Shown here: piece after piece, positions 1 through 7,566 of the stretch
Position numbering within the stretch: position 1 is the stretch's first letter
How the letters are laid out: each line of letters opens with the position of its first letter
Origin: Psychrobacter sp.
GTDB taxonomy: Bacteria > Pseudomonadota > Gammaproteobacteria > Pseudomonadales > Moraxellaceae
Reading direction: 5' to 3'
DNA: 28,137 bases
Assembly: GCF_030454045.1 (NCBI RefSeq)
Contig: NZ_JAKDJE010000036.1
Location: 1-28,137 of the forward strand
Notes under the pieces: generated by a model
The model's database searches: none
The model's input: only the letters and a program-made list of their open reading frames with translations
Told to the model about the DNA's origin: nothing
Made by a program: the position numbers and the translations under genes

Positions 1-53
1 GGAACAATTTTAGCGATCAGCAGTGCCTATTTGCGAATGTTCAACACGCCCTA
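1..53 (+). mobile_element. Right (3') end of an insertion sequence, partial; IS5-like suspected
   Basis: These 53 bases are an exact inverted copy of 28084-28136; identity stops at the bases TA. Frame 1 on the plus strand reads GTILAISSAYLRMFNTP and then a TAA stop at 52-54, which looks like the C-terminus of a transposase; the right-hand copy reads the same peptide on the minus strand and stops at TAG. The rest of the element lies outside the window. A stop codon completed by the target DNA, with TA at the boundary, is a pattern known for some IS5-family elements such as IS870, so that family is suspected but not proven. The transposase reads toward the lipoprotein gene at 257. Confidence 0.7.
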
Positions 54-256
54 ATTAAAAGTTACAGTTTACTGCCAATAATTACATTTTGATACTGTGC
101 AGGGTTTTTAACTTTCACTATGATGTCTGTAATGGATAGCGAGATAGCATTTATGTATGCCTGTCTCATCCAATACCCCTTCAGTGAAGCTTGAGCAAGA
201 TACTTAGCATCACTGTTGTTATTTATAACCATTCATTTATCTTTGAGGATACTATT

Positions 257-397
257 ATGAAAAAAGTAATCATCGCATCTTTAGCTGCTATGTTTGTTCT
301 AACTGGTTGCAACACGTTTAAAGGCCTTGGCAAAGACGTATCAAGCGCCGGAAATGCTGTAACTGGCGGCGCACAAGACGTACAAGATAAAATCTAA
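257..397 (+). CDS. Entericidin EcnA/B-family small lipoprotein
   Basis: A 46-residue protein with a basic N-terminus (MKK), a hydrophobic stretch at 4-16 and a lipobox LTGC with the lipid-acceptor cysteine at residue 18. The mature part (about 28 residues) contains the GLGKDVSSAGNAV pattern typical of entericidins, small membrane-anchored lipoproteins of the envelope; in E. coli they are linked to stationary-phase or osmotic lysis. The ATG at 257 is preferred over the in-frame TTG at 191, because GAGGA at 245-249 is well placed and the lipoprotein signal begins at this Met. No partner entericidin gene is next to it. It is monocistronic, with its own terminator at 423-452. Family assignment is fairly sure; the physiological role here is unknown. 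Confidence 0.85.
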   Translation: MKKVIIASLAAMFVLTGCNTFKGLGKDVSSAGNAVTGGAQDVQDKI

Positions 398-422
398 GGT
401 TTGCTTTTTTAGATTTTTTGAG

Positions 423-452
423 GGACTTACTATTTTGTAAGTCCTTTTTTTT
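423..452 (+). terminator. Intrinsic terminator after the entericidin-like gene
   Basis: Perfect 8-bp stem GGACTTAC / GTAAGTCC (423-430 and 437-444), a 6-nt loop, then eight T. The T-run is only on the plus-strand side, so it serves the lipoprotein gene and not the converging hemW. Confidence 0.9.
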
Positions 453-504
453 GGTCACGAATTCTTTATCCTAAGTAGTTACTGCACATACACTTTATCA
501 GATG

Positions 505-1833
505 CTATAAAAAAGCACGCAATATTTGATTGAGATAACGCTGACCTAACAATGTTGGTTGTAACTGAGTTTTACTATCTATCAGTAGCCCTTGCTTAAT
601 CAACTTGTCTACTTGTGTGGTAACGCTTTCAAGCTTAAGCCCTGTTCTCTGCTCAAACAACGCCCAAGCGACACCGCCATGTAAGCGCAGTACATTTAAC
701 ATAAACTCGCTAACCAGCTCATCTGTATCGATTGCTTGCCAACCAACCATTTTTGGTACGTTTTGAGTGCTCTTGGATGTTTCTGTCTCTATATCTCCTA
801 CATAATCTTTTGGCAAACGTGATTTGCTAAAACGATAGATGCCAGATTCTGCTAATAAATCGTTTTCTGATTTATCACTTTCCTTTGACGGTGCGCTACC
901 TCTGTCTGCGTGACAATCAATCGTCACTTTACCATGTGCACCAGCACCTATGGCTAGATAGTCGCCAAACTGCCAATAGTTGATATTGTGACGGCAAGGC
1001 TTATCTGACTCGCCCGCCCATGCAGACACCTCATAATTGCTGTATCCCAATTGCTGCAACAGCGTTTGCCCCGCTTGTTCGATATTTGCCAAGTTGTCTT
1101 CATCGGGTAAAATAGGCTGGCTACGATAAAACACCGTGTTGGGCTCAATCGTTAATTGATACCAAGAGATATGCGTTGCGCCAGCATCGTGCGCCATTTG
1201 AATATCATTGAGTGCTTCGTTCATGGTTTGCTGCGGCAGACCATGCATAAGATCGACATTGACTCGCGCAAACCCAGCAGCCTTAGCAGCGCGTATCGCT
1301 GATAACGCTTGTACAGGATCATGGATACGTCCAAGCACTTTGAGCTTATCAGCGTCAAAACTCTGCACACCGATAGACAATCGATTGATACCAACCTCTA
1401 GATACTGAGCAAATGGCGCATGCTCGAGTGTCCCTGGATTGGCCTCCATCGTAATCTCAATATCCTCTGCAAATTCAAAACATGACCGCAAACCAGAGAA
1501 CAGTCGCTGATACTGAGCAATTGGCAATAGTGATGGTGTGCCACCGCCGATAAATATTGAGATGATTTTACGGCCTTGCGCCAATGGCCGCTGCATCGCT
1601 GCATCTAATAACAATGCATCGACATAGTCATCATACATAGACAACTGACTGTCTATAGGCAGCTCATGCGAATTAAAATCGCAGTAAGGACATTTTTTCA
1701 CACACCACGGAATATGGATATAGAGCGATAACGGAATACTCCTTACATCTATAACGCTATTATCTGCCCTTTGTTCAGAGAGACTTAATGCACTCAGGGT
1801 GTTAGGTGAGCTATTGGCATTCATTTTGGACAT
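505..1833 (-). CDS. hemW: Radical SAM family haem chaperone HemW
   Basis: HemW is a radical-SAM protein related to coproporphyrinogen III oxidase HemN, and is known as a haem-binding chaperone that delivers haem to respiratory enzymes. Using the ATG at 1833 the protein has 442 residues. The 4Fe-4S/SAM motif CxxxCxxC is at Cys44, Cys48 and Cys51 within HIPWCVKKCPYC, followed by the GGGTPS SAM-contact motif and a C-terminal HemN-type domain. The open frame continues upstream to an ATG at 1968 (487 residues), but the added residues look non-globular and no clear ribosome site supports either start. Even from 1833 there are about 32 residues before the usual beginning of the domain. A stretch near residues 300-340, rich in Ser/Glu/Lys, looks like a lineage-specific insertion. 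The gene stands alone, divergent from the EVE-domain gene. Confidence 0.9.
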   Translation of the reverse strand: MSKMNANSSPNTLSALSLSEQRADNSVIDVRSIPLSLYIHIPWCVKKCPYCDFNSHELPIDSQLSMYDDYVDALLLDAAMQRPLAQGRKIISIFIGGGTPSLLPIAQYQRLFSGLRSCFEFAEDIEITMEANPGTLEHAPFAQYLEVGINRLSIGVQSFDADKLKVLGRIHDPVQALSAIRAAKAAGFARVNVDLMHGLPQQTMNEALNDIQMAHDAGATHISWYQLTIEPNTVFYRSQPILPDEDNLANIEQAGQTLLQQLGYSNYEVSAWAGESDKPCRHNINYWQFGDYLAIGAGAHGKVTIDCHADRGSAPSKESDKSENDLLAESGIYRFSKSRLPKDYVGDIETETSKSTQNVPKMVGWQAIDTDELVSEFMLNVLRLHGGVAWALFEQRTGLKLESVTTQVDKLIKQGLLIDSKTQLQPTLLGQRYLNQILRAFL

Positions 1834-2133
1834 AAATAAACTTATTTGTAATGAGCAATAATGGTCGGTATCAAAAGTACCGCTAGGATAACGGCTAGAT
1901 GAGGTAAAGAAAAGCCTAACTGACGTAAAACTATTAACAAAGCCACGCACAAATTCCCTATTCACCATGGTAACTTGCAGGCAGTATATAAAGAGACTAT
2001 TAACAGTACAGCATCCAAAGCGCAGCGCTGTATTCAGAATATAACCATTACATTTGCGGCGCGCTTGAAAGCTGGTTAATAAAAAACCACCCTGATAATA
2101 TTAAATTTAAAAATGAAGCAAAGGATAAGACAT

Positions 2134-2622
2134 ATGGCTTATTGGCTAATGAAATCAAACCCAAAGTTTTTTGGTATTCACGATTTACAACGGCTCGGTA
2201 CAGATAGCTGGGATGGTGTCCGTAACTACCGCGCTCGCAATTTTATGCGTGATGATATGAAAGTCGGTGATAAAGTGTTCTTTTATCATTCTAGCGCAAG
2301 ACCCTCTGGTGTGGCTGGTATTATGACGGTCAGTCAAGCAGGTTACCCTGACCCCACTCAATTCCACCCCGAGCATCGTCACTATGATCCTATTGCAACC
2401 GAAGAAGAACCACGCTGGTATATGGTGGATCTCACTTTTGAGCAAGCTTTTACAGAGGTGTTGCCGTTATCAGCGCTGAAATTTTTGCCTGTGCTTGAGG
2501 ACTCATTACTGCTGAGAAAGGGCTGCGAGCAATTAACGGTCATTCCATTAGAGCCCAAACACTGGCACGCGATTATGGACATGGCCGAGACACTCGAACT
2601 ACTGCCAGAACACACCGATTAG
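2134..2622 (+). CDS. EVE domain-containing protein
   Basis: A 162-residue protein that is essentially one EVE domain, a PUA-like fold thought to bind modified bases in nucleic acids. The N-terminal MAYWLMKSNP followed by tryptophan and YxARNFMR is the family signature, and GDKVFFYHS lines the predicted binding pocket. The start at 2134 is chosen because AAAGGA lies 8 nt upstream and MAYW is the usual N-terminus; a further in-frame ATG at 2113 lies before that ribosome site. Stand-alone EVE proteins are common in proteobacteria and their cellular role is mostly unknown. No restriction or methylation gene is adjacent, so a defence role is not supported here. Confidence 0.9.
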   Translation: MAYWLMKSNPKFFGIHDLQRLGTDSWDGVRNYRARNFMRDDMKVGDKVFFYHSSARPSGVAGIMTVSQAGYPDPTQFHPEHRHYDPIATEEEPRWYMVDLTFEQAFTEVLPLSALKFLPVLEDSLLLRKGCEQLTVIPLEPKHWHAIMDMAETLELLPEHTD

Positions 2623-2745
2623 CTCGACCTTCTATCTACTGATCATCAATACCAAGGTAAAAAAAACCTAAGATGAGTATTCACATAGTATCTCTAAATC
2701 GTTGACATCATAGTCTGGCTTCTTTACCATCTTATGTGTATATGA

Positions 2746-2787
2746 CCTGTCAATCTACCACTTAGATTGACGGGTTATTTTTATTTT
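2746..2787 (+). terminator. Intrinsic terminator after the EVE-domain gene
   Basis: Stem CCTGTCAATCT (2746-2756) pairs with AGATTGACGGG (2764-2774), with one G-T wobble, around a 7-nt loop. It is followed by the T-rich tract TTATTTTTATTTT. Confidence 0.85.
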
Positions 2788-2880
2788 AGTGCCTTCACTT
2801 TTATTTTCTGACTCCGTCTGTATAAGCTTGCTCATATTATTTATCGGAGTATCATCATCGGCACGACTCTCCTCTTACCA

Positions 2881-2929
2881 CATCGCTCTGAGAGCGATGA
2901 CCGTATTTGCTTATTAATATGATTAATAA
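2881..2929. promoter_or_regulatory. Two adjacent perfect palindromes before the MATE gene (candidate operators)
   Basis: CATCGCTCTGAGAGCGATG (2881-2899) has 9-bp arms with a 1-nt centre. TTATTAATATGATTAATAA (2911-2929) has 8-bp arms with a 3-nt centre. The centres are 30 bp apart, close to three helical turns, and the second site ends 32 bp before the pump's ATG. A -10-like TATGAT (2918-2923) spans the centre of the second site. The position fits operator sites for a dimeric regulator, but no regulator gene is adjacent. The rest of 2623-2961 holds only the terminator described separately. Confidence 0.5.
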
Positions 2930-2961
2930 CAATTACCGCAAAGAATAAAAAGTTGCTCACC

Positions 2962-4329
2962 ATGGTTTTCCCATTATCTTTCAGAGATTTTAAAAGCTAC
3001 AGCTTACGCTTAGGGGTACTCGCCCTCCCTATCTTGATTACTCAGTTTTGCCAAGCAGCGCTTGGGGTTGTCGATGCCATTATGGCAGGCCAAGTATCCG
3101 CGCTTGATTTGGCGGCCGTGGCAGTTGGATCTGGCATTTGGCTACCGCTGTTTTTGTTAGCAACAGGTGTATTGATTGCCACTACCCCTCTCATTGGTGA
3201 GGCTGTCGGTCAAGACCAGCATCATCAGGTTCCTCATATTACTCAGCAGTCCTTGTGGACAGCAGGCGCTCTTGGCCTTATTGGTTTTATTGTTGTCAAT
3301 TTGGCACCCAATGTCCTTGGTATCATGGGTGTGCCTGAGAATATTCAGCCTATAGCAACACAATATTTGCATGGTGTGTCTTTTGGTTTCCCTGCATTAG
3401 CTGTCTATGCTGTGTTACGCAGTTATTGCGAAGCACTTGGTCGACCTGAGCCAGTCACTGTTATTAGCATCATCGGCCTACTTGCAGATATTCCTCTGAA
3501 CTATATCTTTATTCATGGTCTATTTGGCATGCCCGAGATGGGCGGCGCAGGCTGCGGTGTGGCAACAGCACTGGTATTGTGGATAAATGTGTTGTTACTG
3601 GCGGCTTATACCAGCGTTACCAAGCGGCGGGAATTTACCAGCACTCGCTTTTTTTATGGATTTGCGAGTCCAAATCGCGCCCAAATCAAGAAACTCTTAA
3701 AACTAGGAATTCCTATTGGTATCTCTATCTTTTTTGAGGCCAGTTTATTTAGTTTGGGCGCTCTTGTTATCAGCCCGCTAGGAGAGCTTGCAACAGCCTC
3801 ACACCAAGTAGCGTTATCAGTGACGTCACAGCTGTTTATGATACCAATATCTGTTGCCATGGCACTCACCATTATGGTCTCAAATCGTTATGGGCAAAAA
3901 AACCTCTTAGCCTTACGTCAAGTACAAGCAACTGGACTTGTCTGGACCGTATTGATCGCTTTGACTTGTATGCTTGGTATATGGCTATTTAGACCAGAGT
4001 TGGCAGCAGCATTTACTGACAATCCAGCGGTCAGAGCGGAGTCGATGCACTTGCTTATCTTTGCCCTCGCCTATCAGTTATTTGATGGCTGGCAGGTCAA
4101 TATCGCGGGTATATTACGCGGTATGCAAGACACCACTATACCAATGTGGGTCACGCTTTTTTGTTATTGGTTGGTTGCCCTACCACTGGGCATCTATTTA
4201 GTGCGTTTCACTGATGTTGGCGCACAAGGGTTCTGGATGGCGCTTATTACAGGATTATTTTTATCTTCTATCCTATTGACCCTTCGTTTGCGCTATCAAC
4301 AAAAGCGCTTAACACTACTATGGGGATAA
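2962..4329 (+). CDS. MATE family multidrug efflux transporter (NorM-like)
   Basis: A 455-residue inner-membrane protein with about 12 hydrophobic segments and the duplicated MatE domain architecture. Family features include LALPILITQF near the N-terminus, GVVDAIMAGQVS in the first helical hairpin, and the EALGRPEP segment about one third along. NorM-type pumps exchange sodium ions or protons for cationic drugs and dyes; the substrate here cannot be told from sequence. The ATG at 2962 is preferred to the in-frame TTG at 2953, although no strong ribosome site precedes either. It is transcribed alone: no terminator is obvious before accB, but 240 bp separate them. Control by the two palindromes just upstream is inferred. 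Confidence 0.93.
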   Translation: MVFPLSFRDFKSYSLRLGVLALPILITQFCQAALGVVDAIMAGQVSALDLAAVAVGSGIWLPLFLLATGVLIATTPLIGEAVGQDQHHQVPHITQQSLWTAGALGLIGFIVVNLAPNVLGIMGVPENIQPIATQYLHGVSFGFPALAVYAVLRSYCEALGRPEPVTVISIIGLLADIPLNYIFIHGLFGMPEMGGAGCGVATALVLWINVLLLAAYTSVTKRREFTSTRFFYGFASPNRAQIKKLLKLGIPIGISIFFEASLFSLGALVISPLGELATASHQVALSVTSQLFMIPISVAMALTIMVSNRYGQKNLLALRQVQATGLVWTVLIALTCMLGIWLFRPELAAAFTDNPAVRAESMHLLIFALAYQLFDGWQVNIAGILRGMQDTTIPMWVTLFCYWLVALPLGIYLVRFTDVGAQGFWMALITGLFLSSILLTLRLRYQQKRLTLLWG

Positions 4330-4570
4330 AATCAATTGACTTGAGCTCACCTCTTATAACCATTGCTAGCGATATATGGTCACATAGACTATGATAAATC
4401 GTAGACGTTTTCTTGCTAAAAAGATGGCTTACGTCAAAATATGTAAAAAATCTCAGTTAACAACTGTACATTGATTGCTCATTGCCATGAATCTAGGTAT
4501 CATTAGCAACTAATTAGACAATATTTAGTTACACTATTTTTCGAATTTAGTACAAGGTCAGATAAAAACT

Positions 4571-4999
4571 ATGGATATTGAAAAAATACGCACCCTCATC
4601 GCCCTTATGGAAGAAAGTGAACTGGTTAATTTAGAAATCAGTTCAGACGACGAGCATATCAGCTTAACTCGTCACTATGATGCGCCTGCACCAGCCATGA
4701 TGGCAGCGCCAACTGCTAGCGCAGCGCCTATTGCTGCTGAAGGAAAACCTGCGGAAAAAGCGGGTAGCGTCGAAAACTCGCCAATGGTTGGTGTTTTCTA
4801 TTCAGCGCCAAGTCCTAACGACCCACCATTTGTAAAAGTTGGTCAAAAAGTTCAAGCGGGTGATACTCTAGGTATTATCGAAGCGATGAAAATAATGAAC
4901 CCTCTTGAAGCGACTCAAAGTGGTATTGTTGACGAAATCTTGGTAGATAATTCTGAAGTCGTACAGTTCGGCCAACCTGTCATACGCTATAAAGCGTAA
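4571..4999 (+). CDS. accB: Acetyl-CoA carboxylase biotin carboxyl carrier protein
   Basis: AccB carries the biotin that shuttles carboxyl groups between biotin carboxylase and carboxyltransferase in the first committed step of fatty-acid synthesis (cytoplasm). The protein has 142 residues: an N-terminal segment (1-35), an Ala/Pro-rich flexible linker (about 38-68) and the C-terminal biotinyl domain. The biotin attachment motif is EAMKIMN with the modified lysine at residue 107. The loop FYSAPSPNDPPF (about 76-87) corresponds to the protruding 'thumb' of bacterial AccB. It is followed after 125 bp by accC, the usual accBC order. The linker makes it slightly shorter than the 156-residue E. coli protein. 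Confidence 0.97.
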   Translation: MDIEKIRTLIALMEESELVNLEISSDDEHISLTRHYDAPAPAMMAAPTASAAPIAAEGKPAEKAGSVENSPMVGVFYSAPSPNDPPFVKVGQKVQAGDTLGIIEAMKIMNPLEATQSGIVDEILVDNSEVVQFGQPVIRYKA

Positions 5000-5124
5000 C
5001 GATATTTGCCATACTTAATTTCATTATGGCTGGTTTTTGATATACGTATCGCATCAAAGTCAAATAACAGGATGCTAGATATCAAAACTCAGTCAATAAC
5101 TGATGCTTCGACAAGGATGAACCC

Positions 5125-6486
5125 ATGATAAAAAAATTGCTCATTGCCAATAGAGGTGAGATTGCCCTGCGTATCGTTCGAGCTTGCAAAGCGCTAGGTA
5201 TCGAAACGGTAGGCGTCTACTCTACTGCTGATGCCAACTTGATGCACCTGCGCTTTGTTGATGAGGCAATTTGTATTGGTAAGCCTAATGCCAATCAAAG
5301 TTATCTTGATATCAATACCATCTTAACGGCGGCTGAAATTACCGGCGCGGATGCTATTCATCCGGGTTATGGTTTTTTGTCTGAAAATGCTGAGTTTGCT
5401 GAGCGCGTAGAAGAAGCAGGATTAACCTTCGTTGGTCCTAACGCTGACCATATTCGCTTGATGGGCAATAAAGTTTCTGCGATCAACGCCATGAAAAAAG
5501 CGGGCGTACCAACTGTACCTGGTTCTGTGGGTGCCGTTACGCTGCACAATGCTGAAGAACAAGCGCGCAATATCGGTTTTCCGCTATTGATTAAAGCGGC
5601 TTCTGGCGGCGGTGGACGCGGTATGCGCGTCGTTGAGCGCTTTGACGAGCTGGTCGGTCAAGTCCAAGCGGCGAAGCAAGAAGCTGAGCTTTGGTTCGGT
5701 GATGATACTGTCTATATGGAGCGCTATCTTCAAAACCCGCGCCACGTAGAAGTACAGGTACTGGGTGATGGCAATGGTAATGCTATCCATCTGTATGACC
5801 GCGATTGCTCACTGCAGCGTCGCCACCAAAAAGTACTAGAAGAAGCGCCTGCGCCAGATATTCCAGATGATGTCCGTGAACCTATCTTAAAAGCATGCGT
5901 GAAAGCCTGTGAGCTTGTGAAATACCGCGGCGCTGGTACGTTTGAGTTTTTGTTTGAAAATAATGAATTTTTCTTTATTGAGATGAATACGCGCGTACAG
6001 GTCGAACATCCAGTAACCGAGATGATTACTGGTATAGATGTCGTGGTTGAGCAACTAAAAATTGCAGCCGGCTATGGTTTATCTTATCGTCAAAGTGAGA
6101 TTGAAATCCAAGGCCACGCGATTGAGTGCCGTATCAATGCTGAAGATCCAGCAACTTTTGTTCCTTGCCCTGGTACTGTCAATCAACTATTTGCGCCAAG
6201 TGGCGCAGGTGTTCGATTCGATTCACATCTATACCCTGGCTATGAGATACCGACTTACTATGATTCACTCATTGGTAAGCTTATCTGCCATGGTCAGACT
6301 CGCCAGCAAGCCGTTGCTAAGACCATACACGCACTTGATGAGTTGATCATTGAAGGTATCAAAACCAATATACCGCTACATCGTGATGTGATTTTGGCAG
6401 ATGATAATTTTGCCAAGGAAGCGCAAAACATTCATTATCTCGAAAGAGAGCTTCTAAGCACAGACAAAGCCGAGAAAGAGGCATAG
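5125..6486 (+). CDS. accC: Acetyl-CoA carboxylase, biotin carboxylase subunit
   Basis: AccC carboxylates AccB-bound biotin with ATP and bicarbonate to begin malonyl-CoA synthesis. The 453-residue length matches the family. In order: N-terminal pre-ATP-grasp domain starting with LIANRGEIALRI, the HPGYGFLSEN motif, the ATP-grasp glycine-rich loop GGGGRGM around residues 160-167, the catalytic segment EMNTRVQVEHPVTE around 285-298, and the C-terminal biotin carboxylase domain containing ECRINAEDP. The start is supported by AAGGA shortly before the ATG at 5125. It is very probably cotranscribed with accB, as no terminator lies in the 125-bp gap. A strong terminator follows at 6567-6599. The accA and accD subunits are not in this window. 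Confidence 0.98.
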   Translation: MIKKLLIANRGEIALRIVRACKALGIETVGVYSTADANLMHLRFVDEAICIGKPNANQSYLDINTILTAAEITGADAIHPGYGFLSENAEFAERVEEAGLTFVGPNADHIRLMGNKVSAINAMKKAGVPTVPGSVGAVTLHNAEEQARNIGFPLLIKAASGGGGRGMRVVERFDELVGQVQAAKQEAELWFGDDTVYMERYLQNPRHVEVQVLGDGNGNAIHLYDRDCSLQRRHQKVLEEAPAPDIPDDVREPILKACVKACELVKYRGAGTFEFLFENNEFFFIEMNTRVQVEHPVTEMITGIDVVVEQLKIAAGYGLSYRQSEIEIQGHAIECRINAEDPATFVPCPGTVNQLFAPSGAGVRFDSHLYPGYEIPTYYDSLIGKLICHGQTRQQAVAKTIHALDELIIEGIKTNIPLHRDVILADDNFAKEAQNIHYLERELLSTDKAEKEA

Positions 6487-6566
6487 ATCAAAACAGCGCT
6501 AAGCTGTAGTTTGCTTACTCGTACTGACTGGGACAGTAGTCATTTCCCATAAAAATCAATTTCCAC

Positions 6567-6599
6567 AAAAAAAGCCGCTATCAATATAGCGGCTTTTTT
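6567..6599. terminator. Bidirectional intrinsic terminator between accC and the exported protein gene
   Basis: Stem GCCGCTAT (6574-6581) and ATAGCGGC (6586-6593) with a CAAT loop, flanked by an A-run on the left and six T on the right. It therefore works for accC on plus and for the converging gene at 6667 on minus. Confidence 0.93.
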
Positions 6600-6666
6600 A
6601 TAATCGATACTTGGGAGATGGTACTGACAATGTGCTATGCCGTTACTCCTAAAGTACTACTGTCTA

Positions 6667-7287
6667 TCAAGGCAATACTCTATTAAAAGTCATAAAGCAC
6701 TCTGTACCATCAGGATCAGCACACCACTGCATCTGATTGCCGTCATGGTATAAAAACGCAATCAATGCTTCATCAGTTTGATCAATCTGATTGCCTGAGC
6801 AGTCTACTTCGTTATTATCATAGATCGTCTTGATAGCGATGACGGGCAGGCCTTCTTCACGATGTGTGACTAGATAGCGACCGTATGTCCACTCTTTACC
6901 ACTGACCGCCCACATCTCATTGTCCGCACCAAAATTATATAGCTCACGGCACTGATTCGACTTGTTGACTGACGCCATTAAATTTTTACTGGTAGTCGGC
7001 TTAATGTTTAGTATGCGCGCTTCACTTTGAGTGATTATGCCACCGTCCATATCAGCTACCATCTTAGGCTCTGAACTGTTTTTTTGCAGACTATTCGATG
7101 ATGCCGCTTGCTGAGCTTTCGCGTCTTTGGTCATGGTGATAGAACTGTTTAAATCTATCTCCCACTGTCCTGCAATGTCTGGACTAATATGCGTAGTGAT
7201 TGTCGGCTCAGTAACTGTCTCACCATTCACTGGCAATGAAGCCAGAATAGATGCCAATGTAAATGAAGCAAATGATATAGGTTCCAT
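6667..7287 (-). CDS. Unrecognised protein, probably exported, four cysteines
   Basis: I do not recognise this 206-residue protein. Residues 1-20 are hydrophobic and resemble an export signal, but the usual positive charges before the core are missing (MEPISF). Residues 50-105 are Ser/Lys/Ala-rich and look flexible. The C-terminal half (about 110-206) looks globular and beta-rich, with four cysteines at 113, 163, 189 and 197 that could form two disulfides in the periplasm. The stretch GQWEIDL near 40-46 resembles the opening strand of small beta-barrel proteins, a weak clue only. The ATG at 7287 has AAAAGG just upstream, and the frame is closed a few codons further up. It stands alone between two terminators. 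Confidence 0.75.
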   Translation of the reverse strand: MEPISFASFTLASILASLPVNGETVTEPTITTHISPDIAGQWEIDLNSSITMTKDAKAQQAASSNSLQKNSSEPKMVADMDGGIITQSEARILNIKPTTSKNLMASVNKSNQCRELYNFGADNEMWAVSGKEWTYGRYLVTHREEGLPVIAIKTIYDNNEVDCSGNQIDQTDEALIAFLYHDGNQMQWCADPDGTECFMTFNRVLP

Positions 7288-7463
7288 GATTAACCTTTTA
7301 TTTATAATATTTTATATACATTAGCGTAAGTCGTAGACACCAAAAACACAAGTAACATTATGCTATTGGGCAAAATACCTTAATCCAAACGATAACCAAA
7401 ACCTTAGTCAGTAGTGACGTTGAAGTAAGATAATGCCCGATAATCTAGTCGCTTTCTACTCAT

Positions 7464-7513
7464 AAAAAAATGACACCGTAGCTTTGCTTGTTGAGTACAA
7501 GGAGCTACGGTGT
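7464..7513 (-). terminator. Intrinsic terminator after leuA
   Basis: Perfect 11-bp inverted repeat ACACCGTAGCT (7473-7483) and AGCTACGGTGT (7503-7513). A small inner stem (CTTGT/ACAAG) lies in the loop. On the minus strand it ends in a run of seven T (A-run at 7464-7470). Confidence 0.9.
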
Positions 7514-7566
7514 TATATATTTATGAAATCAAGACCAGTAAAGTATTACGATATAGTTATCTAATA

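Noticed and set aside
133..172. Imperfect hairpin GGATAGCGAGATAGCA / TGCCTGTCTCATCC before the entericidin gene
   Set aside because: It needs a three-base bulge and a further mismatch, has no T-run and no known RNA signature, so it is too weak to list.
191..256. Longer start (TTG at 191) for the entericidin-like gene
   Set aside because: It would put 22 residues before a textbook lipoprotein signal and has no ribosome site, whereas the ATG at 257 has GAGGA.
1834..1968. 45-residue N-terminal extension of HemW to the ATG at 1968
   Set aside because: The added residues lack any HemW similarity, and the radical-SAM domain begins well after the later ATG. It cannot be excluded formally because neither start has a strong ribosome site.
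2134..2622. EVE-domain protein as part of a modification-dependent defence system
   Set aside because: In defence contexts EVE domains are fused or adjacent to nucleases such as McrB-like proteins. Here the gene is stand-alone between hemW and a MATE pump.
5000..5124. Possible structured element in the accB-accC gap
   Set aside because: Only short arms (GCATC/GATGC, GATAT/ATATC) with mismatches are visible. The gap is best read as plain operon spacing.
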